A model generated the notes under the pieces. It ran no database searches and was not told where the DNA came from. It saw nothing but the letters and a program-made list of their open reading frames with translations. The position numbers were made by a program, and so were the translations under genes. Below, piece by piece: positions 39,065 through 47,548 of a stretch of 64,000 bases of DNA. The number at the start of each line of letters is the position of its first letter. Position 1 is the stretch's first letter. Source of the stretch: Brucella tritici (GTDB taxonomy: Bacteria > Pseudomonadota > Alphaproteobacteria > Rhizobiales > Rhizobiaceae); the NCBI RefSeq assembly GCF_008932295.1, contig NZ_WBWA01000021.1, positions 21,126-85,125 of the forward strand, read 5' to 3'.

Positions 39065-40981
39065 TCATGGCTTTGCGCGCCACCAGGTGGGCAGTTGATA
39101 GCCATAGAGCGAAGTCTTCTTCGGGTGATCGATGCGATCCCAGCGCGCCACCCACTGATAGGGCAGGTGGTAGAGCGGAATGTAATAATCCCCGGAGATA
39201 AGCACGCGATCGAGCGCGCGGACCGCACTCACGAAATCGGCGCGGCTTCTGGCTGCCAGCAGCGCTTCAATCATCGCATCTACTGCCGGATCGGCAACAC
39301 CTGGATAGTTGAAACTTCCCTGAACGTCACGCGAGGCTGCGCCCCAGCGCATCCATTGTTCGTTGCCGGGCGAAAGCGACCCGGTCAGCGCTCCGAGAAT
39401 CATGTCGTAGTCGAATGTCTGGAGACGTTGTTGATACTGGGCGTCGTCCACAGTGCGTATTTCGATTGTGATGCCCAGTCGCGCGAGATTACGCTTATAG
39501 GCCAGTGCGACTTTTTCCTCGTCGGGCGAGCGCGTCATGATCTCGAATTTAAGCGGGTTGCCGGCGGGATCGACTGCGAGACCGTGTTCAAATTGGAAAC
39601 CGGCCTCAGTCAGCAGATCATAGGCTTTCTTTGCTGGCGTGCGGTCATGACCGCTGCCGTCCGTTACGGGCGGGTGCCATGTACCGTTCATGACATCGTC
39701 GCGAACGGCTTCGGGGAATGGTTTCAGCAACTGCTTCTCGCGCTCATCGGCAGGCTTGCCGACGGAAGAAAGCTCCGATCCTTCCCAAAAACTCTGCGTG
39801 CGGCGGTATTGATCGGCGAAAAGGTTGCGGTTGGCCCATTCGAAATCGAACAGCAGCCCCAGAGCCTGCCGTACGCGACGGTCGGCGAAAATTGGGCGGC
39901 GTGTGTTGAACACGAAGCCAAACATGTTGGCAGGCGTGCCTTTTTCAAAGCTGTCCTTGATAACGCGGCCCTGTTTTACAGCCGGGAAGTCATAAAGCTT
40001 CTCCCATCGAGTAGGGTTTGCCTCGATGAAGACATCCAGCAGGCCCTTCTTGAAAGACTCGAACAGGGACGTCTCGTTTCTGTAATATTCAATCGTCAAC
40101 GTATCGAAGTTGTTGAGGCCGCGCTGCGATGGCAGATCCTTGCCCCAATAGTCTGGATTACGCTTATAGATGATACGCTGGCCGGGCTGCACGCCGGAAA
40201 CGAGATAAGGGCCGCTGCCGACAGGCGGCTTAAGGGATGAATTGCCGAAGGTTTCGCGATCAATGGCGTGCTTTGGCAGGACAGGCATCGACGAAGCGAT
40301 CAGCATCGGAAATTCGCGATCCGACTTGTCGTTGAAGGTGAAGCGAACGGAGCGTTCCCCTGTCTTTTCGATCTTATCGATTCGACTCATACGGTTATTG
40401 TAGGGAGGGCGTCCCTTTTCCGTCAGGATGTCGTAGGTAAAGAGAACGTCGTCCACCGTCACCGGCTGGCCGTCGGACCATTTTGCCTTCGGGTTCAGGG
40501 TGAATTCGACCCATTTGCGATCTGGATCGACCGCAACCTTTTCAGCCAGCAGACCGTAAAGGGTAAAGGGTTCATCCCGCGACCGCTGCATGAGCGTTTC
40601 ATAAGCCAGATTGCCGAGGTCAACATCCCCGAACAGGCCGCGCGCCGTCGTCCGCATGCTTTTCAGCACAAATGGGTTGAGACTGTCGAAAGTACCGTTA
40701 ACGCCCATTGTGATGGCGCCGCCCTTTGGAGCGTCAGCGTTTGCGTAAGGAAAATGGGTGAAGTCAGCAGGCAGCGCCACATCTCCATGCATGGAGAGCG
40801 CATAGTCCGGCTGTGCTTCGGCTATCGCCTGCGCCGGCAGCACGCCGACGACAGCTCCGGTAAGGCTCGCAAGAACCACGTTGCGGAGAAAGGCAATCAA
40901 TCCGTTCAACTTCAATCGTCCATTGTAAATAAGTTTGATGGTCGCCGCCGGAAGCGTCGATTCGGAACCGAAAACTAGCAT
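39065..40981 (-). CDS. YejA-like peptide-binding protein of an ABC importer
   Basis: Family 5 extracellular solute-binding protein, up to 638 aa. A hydrophobic signal segment (IAFLRNVVLASLTGAVVGVLP) precedes the mature domain, which has the YANADAPKGG and FDFEWANRNLF features of YejA-type binding proteins. The start is uncertain: ATG 40981 puts ~25 residues before the signal core, and TTG 40915 would start right at it. No permease or ATPase genes are adjacent, so it must use a transporter encoded elsewhere. Confidence 0.85.
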   Translation of the reverse strand: MLVFGSESTLPAATIKLIYNGRLKLNGLIAFLRNVVLASLTGAVVGVLPAQAIAEAQPDYALSMHGDVALPADFTHFPYANADAPKGGAITMGVNGTFDSLNPFVLKSMRTTARGLFGDVDLGNLAYETLMQRSRDEPFTLYGLLAEKVAVDPDRKWVEFTLNPKAKWSDGQPVTVDDVLFTYDILTEKGRPPYNNRMSRIDKIEKTGERSVRFTFNDKSDREFPMLIASSMPVLPKHAIDRETFGNSSLKPPVGSGPYLVSGVQPGQRIIYKRNPDYWGKDLPSQRGLNNFDTLTIEYYRNETSLFESFKKGLLDVFIEANPTRWEKLYDFPAVKQGRVIKDSFEKGTPANMFGFVFNTRRPIFADRRVRQALGLLFDFEWANRNLFADQYRRTQSFWEGSELSSVGKPADEREKQLLKPFPEAVRDDVMNGTWHPPVTDGSGHDRTPAKKAYDLLTEAGFQFEHGLAVDPAGNPLKFEIMTRSPDEEKVALAYKRNLARLGITIEIRTVDDAQYQQRLQTFDYDMILGALTGSLSPGNEQWMRWGAASRDVQGSFNYPGVADPAVDAMIEALLAARSRADFVSAVRALDRVLISGDYYIPLYHLPYQWVARWDRIDHPKKTSLYGYQLPTWWRAKP

Positions 40982-41115
40982 GATCGTACATTAAGTGCGG
41001 AATTAGGGCGTGTCCGCCACGCGACAGTAAGGGCTAAAATAAAGATTTTGGCGGATTCCGGGCATGGAATGTCGAAACTCATCTGGATTCATACCCCTAG
41101 TCGTTGTAACACGGC

Positions 41116-41150
41116 TCCGGATTGGGGCCCGGAAGGGTCCGGATGGGGGC
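41116..41150. repeat. two near-identical 13-bp direct repeats upstream of the IalB-like gene
   Basis: TCCGGATTGGGGC (41116-41128) and TCCGGATGGGGGC (41138-41150) differ at one base and start 22 bp apart, about two helical turns. They lie 62 bp before a TATAAT box. A paired activator or repressor site is possible. Confidence 0.45.
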
Positions 41151-41211
41151 TAAAATCCCCAAGGTCACGCTGTTGCCGCATTTTCAAACCAGTGACGGTC
41201 TATCGCTGACT

Positions 41212-41217
41212 TATAAT
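41212..41217 (+). promoter_or_regulatory. candidate -10 box for the IalB-like gene
   Basis: A perfect TATAAT lies 47 bp before the ATG. No good TTGACA sits at 16-18 bp; GTGACG at 41192 is too close. This would suit an activator-dependent promoter. Confidence 0.4.
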
Positions 41218-41264
41218 ACAGAACGGGAACTATAGATCAGAGCGTTGAAAGGAACCTGTTGATC

Positions 41265-41882
41265 ATGTCCAGCACTAAGACAATCGCTGCCGCATCTGCC
41301 ATTGCTGGCGCGTTCGCCCTGCTTGCCTCCGCGACGATGTCCGCATCGGCGCAGCAGCCGCCACAGGGCTGGTTCAAGGTTTGCTCGAAGCAGGAAGACA
41401 ATGACATCTGCAACACGCAGAACATCGTCACCGCGGATTCCGGCCAGCTCCTGACTGCCGTCAACCTCATCGAGATTAAAGGCAAGATCAACCGCAAGAT
41501 CTTCCAGGTGACTGTTCCTATTGGTCGTCTGATTCCTGCCGGTGTCGGCCTCCAGATCGACAACAACAAGCCGGTCAAGCTTGAATACGGCATCTGCTTC
41601 CCGGATCGCTGCATCGCCGAAGCTCCACTGACGGACGATCTTATCAATGCGCTCAAGAAGGGCGGCAAGCTGACCCTGACTTCGGTCAACTATCAGAACA
41701 AGCCGAACCCGATTCCGGTTGCACTCACCGGCTTCTCCGGCGCCCTGACCGGTCCGGCTCTCAAGCAGTCGGAACTGGAAGAACGCCAGAAGGAACTTCA
41801 GGACGCCGTCCAGAAGCGCCAGAAGGATTTTGAAGCCAAGATGAAGGCTGAACAGGACAAGGCAAAGGGCGCAGCTAACTAA
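41265..41882 (+). CDS. invasion-associated locus B (IalB) family protein
   Basis: The 205-aa product has a signal peptide (IAAASAIAGAFALLASATMSASAQ) and the IalB-type domain with WFKVCSKQEDNDICNT, PAGVGLQIDNNKPVKLEYGICFPDRCIAEA (conserved Cys pairs) and VNYQNKPNPIPVALTGFS. The last ~45 residues form a charged helix rich in Glu, Lys and Gln, an extension beyond the core domain. IalB contributes to erythrocyte invasion in Bartonella; in this family the role is otherwise unknown. The ATG at 41265 follows AAGGAAC. A strong terminator follows. Confidence 0.88.
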   Translation: MSSTKTIAAASAIAGAFALLASATMSASAQQPPQGWFKVCSKQEDNDICNTQNIVTADSGQLLTAVNLIEIKGKINRKIFQVTVPIGRLIPAGVGLQIDNNKPVKLEYGICFPDRCIAEAPLTDDLINALKKGGKLTLTSVNYQNKPNPIPVALTGFSGALTGPALKQSELEERQKELQDAVQKRQKDFEAKMKAEQDKAKGAAN

Positions 41883-41908
41883 GCTGCTGTCTGTCCGGTA
41901 TGTTATGA

Positions 41909-41940
41909 AAAAGGGGCGCTTCAAGCGCCCCTTTTGTTTT
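41909..41940 (+). terminator. terminator after the IalB-like gene
   Basis: AAAAGGGGCGCT (41909-41920), loop TCA, AGCGCCCCTTTT (41924-41935), then GTTTT. Perfect 12-bp stem. Confidence 0.92.
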
Positions 41941-41969
41941 GAACCATGACTTGAGACGAAACTTCTATC

Positions 41970-42308
41970 CTAGTTCGAATGCTGTGATTTTACGCGATAA
42001 GAACCGTTGTCCTGTCGATCAAACATCTCCTCGATCTGAGGATGGCGCAAAGGCTCGCCGCTTAGATCAGGCACCAGGTTCTGCTCCGATACATAGGCGA
42101 CATATTCGGATTCCGCGTTTTCCGCGAGCAGATGGTAAAAAGGCTGGTCGCGATGCGGGCGCGCTTCCTCTGGAATGGACTCGTACCATTCCTCAGTATT
42201 CGCAAACTCGGGGTCCACGTCGAAGATAACCCCGCGGAACGGGAACAACCGGTGCCTGACGACCTGACCGATCTGAAATTTCGCGTGCTTTATCTGTGTC
42301 ATACCCAT
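41970..42308 (-). CDS. hspQ: heat shock protein HspQ
   Basis: The 112-aa protein matches the HspQ/YccV family: KFQIGQVVRHRLFPFRGVIFDVDPEF, the WYESIPEEARPHRDQPFYHLLAE core and VAYVSEQNLVPD. In E. coli this small beta-barrel protein modulates DnaA stability and Lon substrates. Start 42308 or 42302 (two residues apart) cannot be settled. The last ~20 residues (FDRQDNGSYRVK...) are family-typical. Confidence 0.92.
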   Translation of the reverse strand: MGMTQIKHAKFQIGQVVRHRLFPFRGVIFDVDPEFANTEEWYESIPEEARPHRDQPFYHLLAENAESEYVAYVSEQNLVPDLSGEPLRHPQIEEMFDRQDNGSYRVKSQHSN

Positions 42309-42400
42309 GCAACACTATGTAGTTCACCGCGTGACAAATTAAAGTCGGCGGCAACCGGCAATTCTGTCTGTTCGATGTCTCGGATGATCTGAAAACGATC

Positions 42401-43645
42401 TTAGCTGGAGCGCTTTCCGTCGCTTCGTTGTGGAAGGCTCGGCAGTTTTGGTAGAAAATGTGAGAAACCGCTGCCGGGACGAAGCCCCTCACGCATGAAG
42501 AACGCGCGCAGTGGCGCAAAAGAGCGAAGCATTTCCAATCCGACTCCACGCACGATCTGGGCTGGAAGCATGCCGGAGAGAAGCGAACGATTGAGCGCAT
42601 CGACCGAGCCGGTGCGGGCCAGAATATCCGGACGTCTGGCGCGGTCATAGGCGCGGATGACTCGATCTGAACCCGGATCGACTGGATCGCTTTCAATAGC
42701 CTTGACCAGCGTTTCGACATCGCGCGAGCCCAGATTGAGGCCTTGTGCGCCAATCGGTGGAAACACATGCGCGGCTTCACCGATCAGAATCGTGCGCTTG
42801 GCCGCAAAGACATGGGGCACGAGGCCGGAAAGGGGCCAGGCCTGCGGCTTGATTTCGAGCTTAATCTTGCCCAGCATGGACTGCATCATGTCTTCGATGC
42901 GCTGAGCGAGCGTCGTTTCATCAAGCGCGAGAAGCGCTTCGGCGCGACCCGGATTGACCACCCAGACGAGGCTTGAGCGCTTGCCTTTCAACGGCACTTG
43001 AGTGAAAGGGCCTTCTTCGGTGTGGAATTCCGTCGAAATATTCTCGTGGTCGACACTATGCGAGAAGGAAAGCACAACGGCTGTCTGCGGATAGCTCCAG
43101 CGGCGTATGCGGATGCCTGCCGCTTCGCGAGCCATGGAATTGCGCCCATCGGCTGCCACGACCAGCCGCGTATGCAACGTGTCACCACCCGAAAGAGTGA
43201 TGGTCACGTGGTCGCCATTGTGGCGATATTCGATGACGGAGGCATTGATGCGTTGGACATTCGGATTGCGGGAAACGGCCCCAGCCAGTTTCTCGTTCAA
43301 AACGGCATTGGGGATATTGTAGCCGAACGCGGTCTCGTCGATTTCACCCGCGCGGAAGGTCACGGTTGGGCTTCTCACGAGCCGTCGCGTCGCGTCGACA
43401 ATGCGCATGGAAGCGAGGGGGGCTGCTTCCGGCTCGATATCCGACCAGACGCCCAGTCCCTCCAGTAATCTGATGGCAGGCATCATGAGTGCGGTGGTGC
43501 GGCGGTCGCTCTTGTCTGTCTCCGGTCCCAGCAACACGGTGCGATAGCCTTTTGTGCCAAGCGCCAGCGCTGCCATCATTCCGGCAGGCCCGCTGCCGCT
43601 GATGACAATATCAGTGAGAGGCTTGTTCACAACAAGATCGTTCAT
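42401..43645 (-). CDS. UbiH/UbiF/Coq6-type FAD-dependent hydroxylase
   Basis: The 414-aa flavoprotein has the N-terminal dinucleotide motif SGSGPAGMMAALALG, the VAADGRNSMAREAAGI (DG) motif and the GEAAHVFPPIGAQGLNLGSRDVETL motif (GD-like site with the usual NLG). This is the ubiquinone-biosynthesis monooxygenase family; it probably hydroxylates the quinone ring. Which ring position cannot be read. It stands alone between hspQ and the pcs leader region. Confidence 0.9.
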   Translation of the reverse strand: MNDLVVNKPLTDIVISGSGPAGMMAALALGTKGYRTVLLGPETDKSDRRTTALMMPAIRLLEGLGVWSDIEPEAAPLASMRIVDATRRLVRSPTVTFRAGEIDETAFGYNIPNAVLNEKLAGAVSRNPNVQRINASVIEYRHNGDHVTITLSGGDTLHTRLVVAADGRNSMAREAAGIRIRRWSYPQTAVVLSFSHSVDHENISTEFHTEEGPFTQVPLKGKRSSLVWVVNPGRAEALLALDETTLAQRIEDMMQSMLGKIKLEIKPQAWPLSGLVPHVFAAKRTILIGEAAHVFPPIGAQGLNLGSRDVETLVKAIESDPVDPGSDRVIRAYDRARRPDILARTGSVDALNRSLLSGMLPAQIVRGVGLEMLRSFAPLRAFFMREGLRPGSGFSHFLPKLPSLPQRSDGKRSS

Positions 43646-43952
43646 CGTGTTTTATCCCTGGTCCGACAGCGCAGACCTCGTGACCGTTCGCTATGCATGT
43701 CGCATCCATCGATGATTCCAGACGGATGCGTTTGAGCTGCACTTAAACCGAATTGCAGGCAAAAGACCATTCTTCCGTGGGATTATGGCGGATTTGCCTC
43801 ACGCCTTACTTGCTCTTTTGTGCTTATTCAGGGAAAGCTGCTGCAAGATCATGGCTTTTCCTGGGGGAGAAGCTATTCAACGATCTTGAGAGTTGGGGAC
43901 GTCAGTTTGTTTGGTGTACGCGCTCCCCGTTTGATGAAATGTACTCGCTGCC

Positions 43953-43996
43953 TTAGAGCGCCGTGCGTCCTTGCGGACGCACAATGGACGCTCTAA
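43953..43996. repeat. nested palindrome of the repeat family
   Basis: Outer arms TTAGAGCG (43953-43960) and CGCTCTAA (43989-43996). Inner arms GTGCGTCC (43963-43970) and GGACGCAC (43975-43982) around a TTGC loop. TTAGAGCG is the same end motif as in copies 3 and 4. Confidence 0.8.
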
Positions 43997-44010
43997 CTTG
44001 TTGAATTAAT

Positions 44011-44058
44011 GCATCGTGCTTTTCAAAAATCGGAATCGATTTTTGAAAAGCACGATGC
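44011..44058. repeat. perfect 22-bp inverted repeat
   Basis: Left arm 44011-44032 (begins GCATCGTGCTTTTC), loop GAAT, right arm 44037-44058 (ends GAAAAGCACGATGC). All 22 pairs match. It ends 42 bp before the chosen pcs start and would form a very stable hairpin in the pcs leader. Confidence 0.95.
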
Positions 44059-44099
44059 GGGGAATGTCTTGGGCGGGATATGCGCGGCGACAAACTGAA

Positions 44100-44906
44100 A
44101 TGGCGGACGGCGTGAAAACCAAACTGACCGGAAAACTCAAAGCCAAGAAAGTCACCGCGCCGCAAGCCAAGGCGTTTTCGGTTCATCTTCTGACGGCATC
44201 GGGTTCGTTTCTGGCGTTCCTTTCCATAGTGGCGGCCAGTGACGGGCGCTATACGGCCATGTGGTGGTGGCTGGGACTGGCGCTTTTCGTCGATGGTATC
44301 GACGGCCCCATCGCACGCAAGCTCGAAGTCAAATATGTTCTGCCAAACTGGTCTGGCGAACTTCTCGACAACATCATCGATTACGTTACCTATGTTCTGA
44401 TACCAGCCTTCGCGCTATATCAGAGCGGATTCATGGGGACGTATCTGTCATTCATTTCCGGCGCGATCATCGTGGTTTCGAGCGCGATTTATTATGCCGA
44501 CACCGGCATGAAGACGAAGGAGAACTTCTTCAAGGGCTTCCCGGTCGTCTGGAACATGGTGGTCTTTACGCTTTTCATAGTCAGGCCGGGAGAGTGGGTC
44601 GCCTTTGCAACGGTTGTCGTGTCGGCAATCCTGTCGTTCCTGCCGATCAACTTCCTGCATCCGGTGCGCGTTGTGCGCCTGCGACCACTTAACCTGACGG
44701 TTTTCCTGCTCTGGTGTGCCTTTGGTGCGGCTGCGCTCTATTATACTCTGGACGCGCCGTTGTGGGTCCGCGTCGGCATATCCGTGACGGGCCTCTACAT
44801 CTACTTCATCGGCGCTGTCATGCAGTTTTTCCCGGGATTGGGACGAACTGCCACCGTCGTCGCGGCTGAGAAAGCCGCTGCCGCAAAGAAGAGTGGAGAA
44901 GCATGA
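44100..44906 (+). CDS. pcs: phosphatidylcholine synthase
   Basis: Condenses CDP-diacylglycerol with choline to make phosphatidylcholine, a major lipid of Brucella-type membranes. The 268-aa protein has about eight membrane spans and the CDP-alcohol phosphotransferase motif: DGPIAR followed by GELLDNIID, giving the required DG..AR...G...D...D. The start is placed at ATG 44100 after the leader hairpin; ATGs at 44055 and 44064 are in frame. The last residues are Ala/Lys-rich. It overlaps the next gene by 4 bp (ATGA). Confidence 0.93.
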   Translation: MADGVKTKLTGKLKAKKVTAPQAKAFSVHLLTASGSFLAFLSIVAASDGRYTAMWWWLGLALFVDGIDGPIARKLEVKYVLPNWSGELLDNIIDYVTYVLIPAFALYQSGFMGTYLSFISGAIIVVSSAIYYADTGMKTKENFFKGFPVVWNMVVFTLFIVRPGEWVAFATVVVSAILSFLPINFLHPVRVVRLRPLNLTVFLLWCAFGAAALYYTLDAPLWVRVGISVTGLYIYFIGAVMQFFPGLGRTATVVAAEKAAAAKKSGEA

Positions 44907-45880
44907 TGATCAATGCCATTCGCGTCCATCAGACCGGTGGGCCGGAAGTCATGAAGTATGAACAGATCGAGATAGGCGAACCCGGTCCGGGCGAGGCGAA
45001 AGTGCACCATGAAGCCGTCGGTCTGAACTTTATCGACGTCTATTTTCGCACCGGGCTTTACAAGGCGGCCCAGATGCCGTTTACGCCCGGCAATGAAGGT
45101 GCGGGCACGGTCATTGCGGTTGGTCCAGGCGTTGGGGATGTTCGTGTCGGCGACCGCGTTGCTTATGTGGCAACGCCGGGCTCCTATGCAGACGAGCGCA
45201 TTCTCCCAGCCGACCGGCTGGTCAAGGTTCCAGACAATGTTGACCTGAAAACCGCCGCCTCCATGATGTTGAAGGGCATGACGGCGCAATATCTTCTGCG
45301 GCGTACGTTCAAGGTGGAACCGGGGCAGACGATCCTGTTTCACGCGGCTGCTGGCGGTGTGGGCTTGATTGCCGGACAATGGGCGAAGCACCTTGGCGCC
45401 AAGGTCATCGGTACGGCGGGATCGGAAGAAAAGATCGCGCTGGCCAGAAAGCATGGCTACGACCATGTCATCAACTACCGTACCGAGAACTTTGCCGAAA
45501 AGGTGAAGGAACTGACCGACGGAGCGGGGGTTGACGTCGTCTATGATTCCGTTGGGCGCGATACCTATATGGGCTCGCTCGACGTGCTGAAGCCGCTTGG
45601 CATGTTTGCCTGCTTCGGGCAATCGTCTGGCGTCATTCCGCCGTTCGATCTTGGCATTCTGGCGCAGAAGGGTTCGCTGTTCGCCACACGTCCAACGCTA
45701 TTCAATTACATCGCCAAGCGGGCGGACCTCGAAAAGACGGCAGCAGAGCTTTTCGATGTGGTCGGAAGCGGAGCCGTCAAGATCGAGATCAACCAGACCT
45801 ATGCGCTCAAGGATGCGAGCAAGGCGCATGAGGATCTGGAAGCCCGCAAAACGACAGGAACTACCATTCTGCTTCCATAA
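44903..45880 (+). CDS. quinone oxidoreductase (zeta-crystallin type)
   Basis: NADPH-dependent quinone reductase of the zinc-free medium-chain dehydrogenase family, 325 aa. Motifs are GNEGAGTVIAVGPGVG (instead of the zinc-binding residues of alcohol dehydrogenases), HAAAGGVGLIAGQWAKHLGAKVIGT for the nucleotide, and VDVVYDSVGRDT. Start ATG 44903 overlaps the pcs stop; the next codon is also ATG. The pairing with pcs may reflect shared transcription only. Confidence 0.92.
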   Translation: MMINAIRVHQTGGPEVMKYEQIEIGEPGPGEAKVHHEAVGLNFIDVYFRTGLYKAAQMPFTPGNEGAGTVIAVGPGVGDVRVGDRVAYVATPGSYADERILPADRLVKVPDNVDLKTAASMMLKGMTAQYLLRRTFKVEPGQTILFHAAAGGVGLIAGQWAKHLGAKVIGTAGSEEKIALARKHGYDHVINYRTENFAEKVKELTDGAGVDVVYDSVGRDTYMGSLDVLKPLGMFACFGQSSGVIPPFDLGILAQKGSLFATRPTLFNYIAKRADLEKTAAELFDVVGSGAVKIEINQTYALKDASKAHEDLEARKTTGTTILLP

Positions 45881-45894
45881 TAAGGCCCAGGATT

Positions 45895-45930
45895 GCAGCG
45901 GTGTGCATATGTCCACCGCTGCTTGCTTTT
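45895..45930 (+). terminator. terminator after quinone oxidoreductase
   Basis: GCAGCGGTG (45895-45903), 10-base loop, CACCGCTGC (45914-45922), then TTGCTTTT. Separates this pair from the ABC importer operon. Confidence 0.75.
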
Positions 45931-45988
45931 AGGCTTTTCAAGAGCAGACTTGCTGGATAAGGTCTCACAAAAATACAATTGGGGAACA

Positions 45989-47548
45989 ATGACAGCGCCT
46001 TTAACCGACCGGCCTCTTCTGGATGTCCGCCGGCTCACGAAAGTATTTGGTCAGCTGCGGGCCTGCGATGGTGTCGATCTCACCATCGGGGAAGGCGAAA
46101 TTCACGCGCTTCTGGGTGAAAACGGCGCTGGAAAATCCACCTTTGTGAAAATGCTGTTCGGCGCATTGCAACCTCTTGAAGGCGAAATTGTCTGGAAGGG
46201 GAAGCCGGTCACCATAGACGAACCCGGTGTCGCAAGAAAACTTGGCATCGGCATGGTTTTTCAGCATTTTTCGCTGTTCGACTCGCTTACCGCCGCTGAA
46301 AATATAGCCCTGTCGCTCGACCGTTCGCTGCCGCTTTCAGACGTTGCAAAGCGTGCGCATGAGGTTGGCAAGATTTACGGACTTCCGGTTGATCCGCAAG
46401 CCCATGTTGGCGATCTGTCGGTTGGCGAACGCCAGCGTATCGAAATTGTGCGCTGCCTTCTTCAGAAGCCGGATCTTATCATTCTGGATGAGCCGACTTC
46501 GGTGCTGACGCCGCAGGAAGCCGACAAGCTGTTTGAAACGCTGGAGCGCCTGAAAGCCGAAGGCAAGTCGATCCTCTATATCAGCCATCGTCTGGAGGAA
46601 GTGAAGCGCCTTTGTGACCGCGCAACCGTGTTACGGCATGGCAAGGTCGTTGCGCATTGCGATCCACGCAAGGAGACTGCCGCGTCGCTTGCCCGTATGA
46701 TGGTCGGTAATGATATCAATATCGTGGCACGCAGCCCTGTTGTGGCAGTAAATGCCGGTAAAGATGCGCTTTTTGAAATCAGGTCACTGTCGCAACCGCC
46801 ACGTGGACCATTTTCGACGGCATTGAGGGATATTTCCCTATCGGTCGCCGCTGGCGAGGTCGTTGGCATTGCCGGTGTTGCAGGCAACGGGCAGGGTGAA
46901 TTCTTTGAAGCCGTTTCCGGAGAGGTGCTGCAGTCAAATCCATCGAGTGTCCGTATTCGCGGAAGGGATGCAGGCAAGGCCGGTATCAGTGAAAGGCGCA
47001 TGATGGGCGCGGCCTTCGTGCCGGAGGAGCGGTTTGGTCACGGTGCCGTTCCGACCATGACGCTGACCGACAACCTGTTCTTGTCTCGATACAAGACCGA
47101 TGCAAAAATGTTTCTGCGAGGCGGCAAGATGAAGCTGATCGCAGAGAGTGCTCTTCGGTCGGCCGCAAGACGCATTATTGAACGGATGGATGTGCGCAAG
47201 AGCGCTGAAAATCCGCCTGCCTCTGCCCTTTCCGGCGGAAACCTGCAGAAATTCATCATCGGGCGTGAGCTTGATCGCTCACCATCGGTCATGGTTGTGA
47301 ACCAACCGACATGGGGCGTCGATGCCGGTGCCGCAGCACATATCCGGCAGGCGCTTGTCGATCTTGCGCGTTCCGGTTCCGCAGTTCTCGTCATCAGCCA
47401 GGATCTTGATGAGCTTCTTGAAATCAGTGACCGCATTGCCGTGATGAATCATGGCCAGCTTTCCGATCCTCTGCCGATTGCCGATGTAACGCTGGAAAAG
47501 ATCGGCCTTCTGATGGGCGGTATCTCCGGAAAGGCGGGAGCTGCATGA
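45989..47548 (+). CDS. BMP-type (nucleoside class) ABC importer, ATP-binding protein
   Basis: The 519-aa protein has two ABC domains in tandem, as in sugar/nucleoside importers of the RbsA/NupA type. The first has LLGENGAGKSTFVKM (Walker A), LSVGERQRIEIV (signature) and LIILDEPTSVL (Walker B). The second has the usual degenerate Walker A (GIAGVAGNGQGEFF), the signature LSGGNLQKFIIGREL and VMVVNQPTWGVDAGA, with Gln-Pro in place of the normal Asp-Glu. The ATG at 45989 follows GGGGAAC. It is the first gene of a four-gene operon with overlapping or close ends. Confidence 0.94.
   Translation: MTAPLTDRPLLDVRRLTKVFGQLRACDGVDLTIGEGEIHALLGENGAGKSTFVKMLFGALQPLEGEIVWKGKPVTIDEPGVARKLGIGMVFQHFSLFDSLTAAENIALSLDRSLPLSDVAKRAHEVGKIYGLPVDPQAHVGDLSVGERQRIEIVRCLLQKPDLIILDEPTSVLTPQEADKLFETLERLKAEGKSILYISHRLEEVKRLCDRATVLRHGKVVAHCDPRKETAASLARMMVGNDINIVARSPVVAVNAGKDALFEIRSLSQPPRGPFSTALRDISLSVAAGEVVGIAGVAGNGQGEFFEAVSGEVLQSNPSSVRIRGRDAGKAGISERRMMGAAFVPEERFGHGAVPTMTLTDNLFLSRYKTDAKMFLRGGKMKLIAESALRSAARRIIERMDVRKSAENPPASALSGGNLQKFIIGRELDRSPSVMVVNQPTWGVDAGAAAHIRQALVDLARSGSAVLVISQDLDELLEISDRIAVMNHGQLSDPLPIADVTLEKIGLLMGGISGKAGAA

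Larger units (their letters stand above)
43646..44099. other. 454-bp spacer upstream of pcs carrying nested palindromes
   Basis: No credible gene. A frame at 43753-43956 has no ribosome site and no family look. The right part holds the repeat element at 43953-44058, directly before pcs. Confidence 0.7.

Noticed and set aside
38870..40240. 456-codon + strand frame across the YejA-like gene
   Set aside because: Overlaps a protein with signal peptide and family motifs; no ribosome site.
43753..43956. 67-codon frame in the pcs leader region
   Set aside because: No ribosome site, odd composition, and its end lies in the palindromic repeat.
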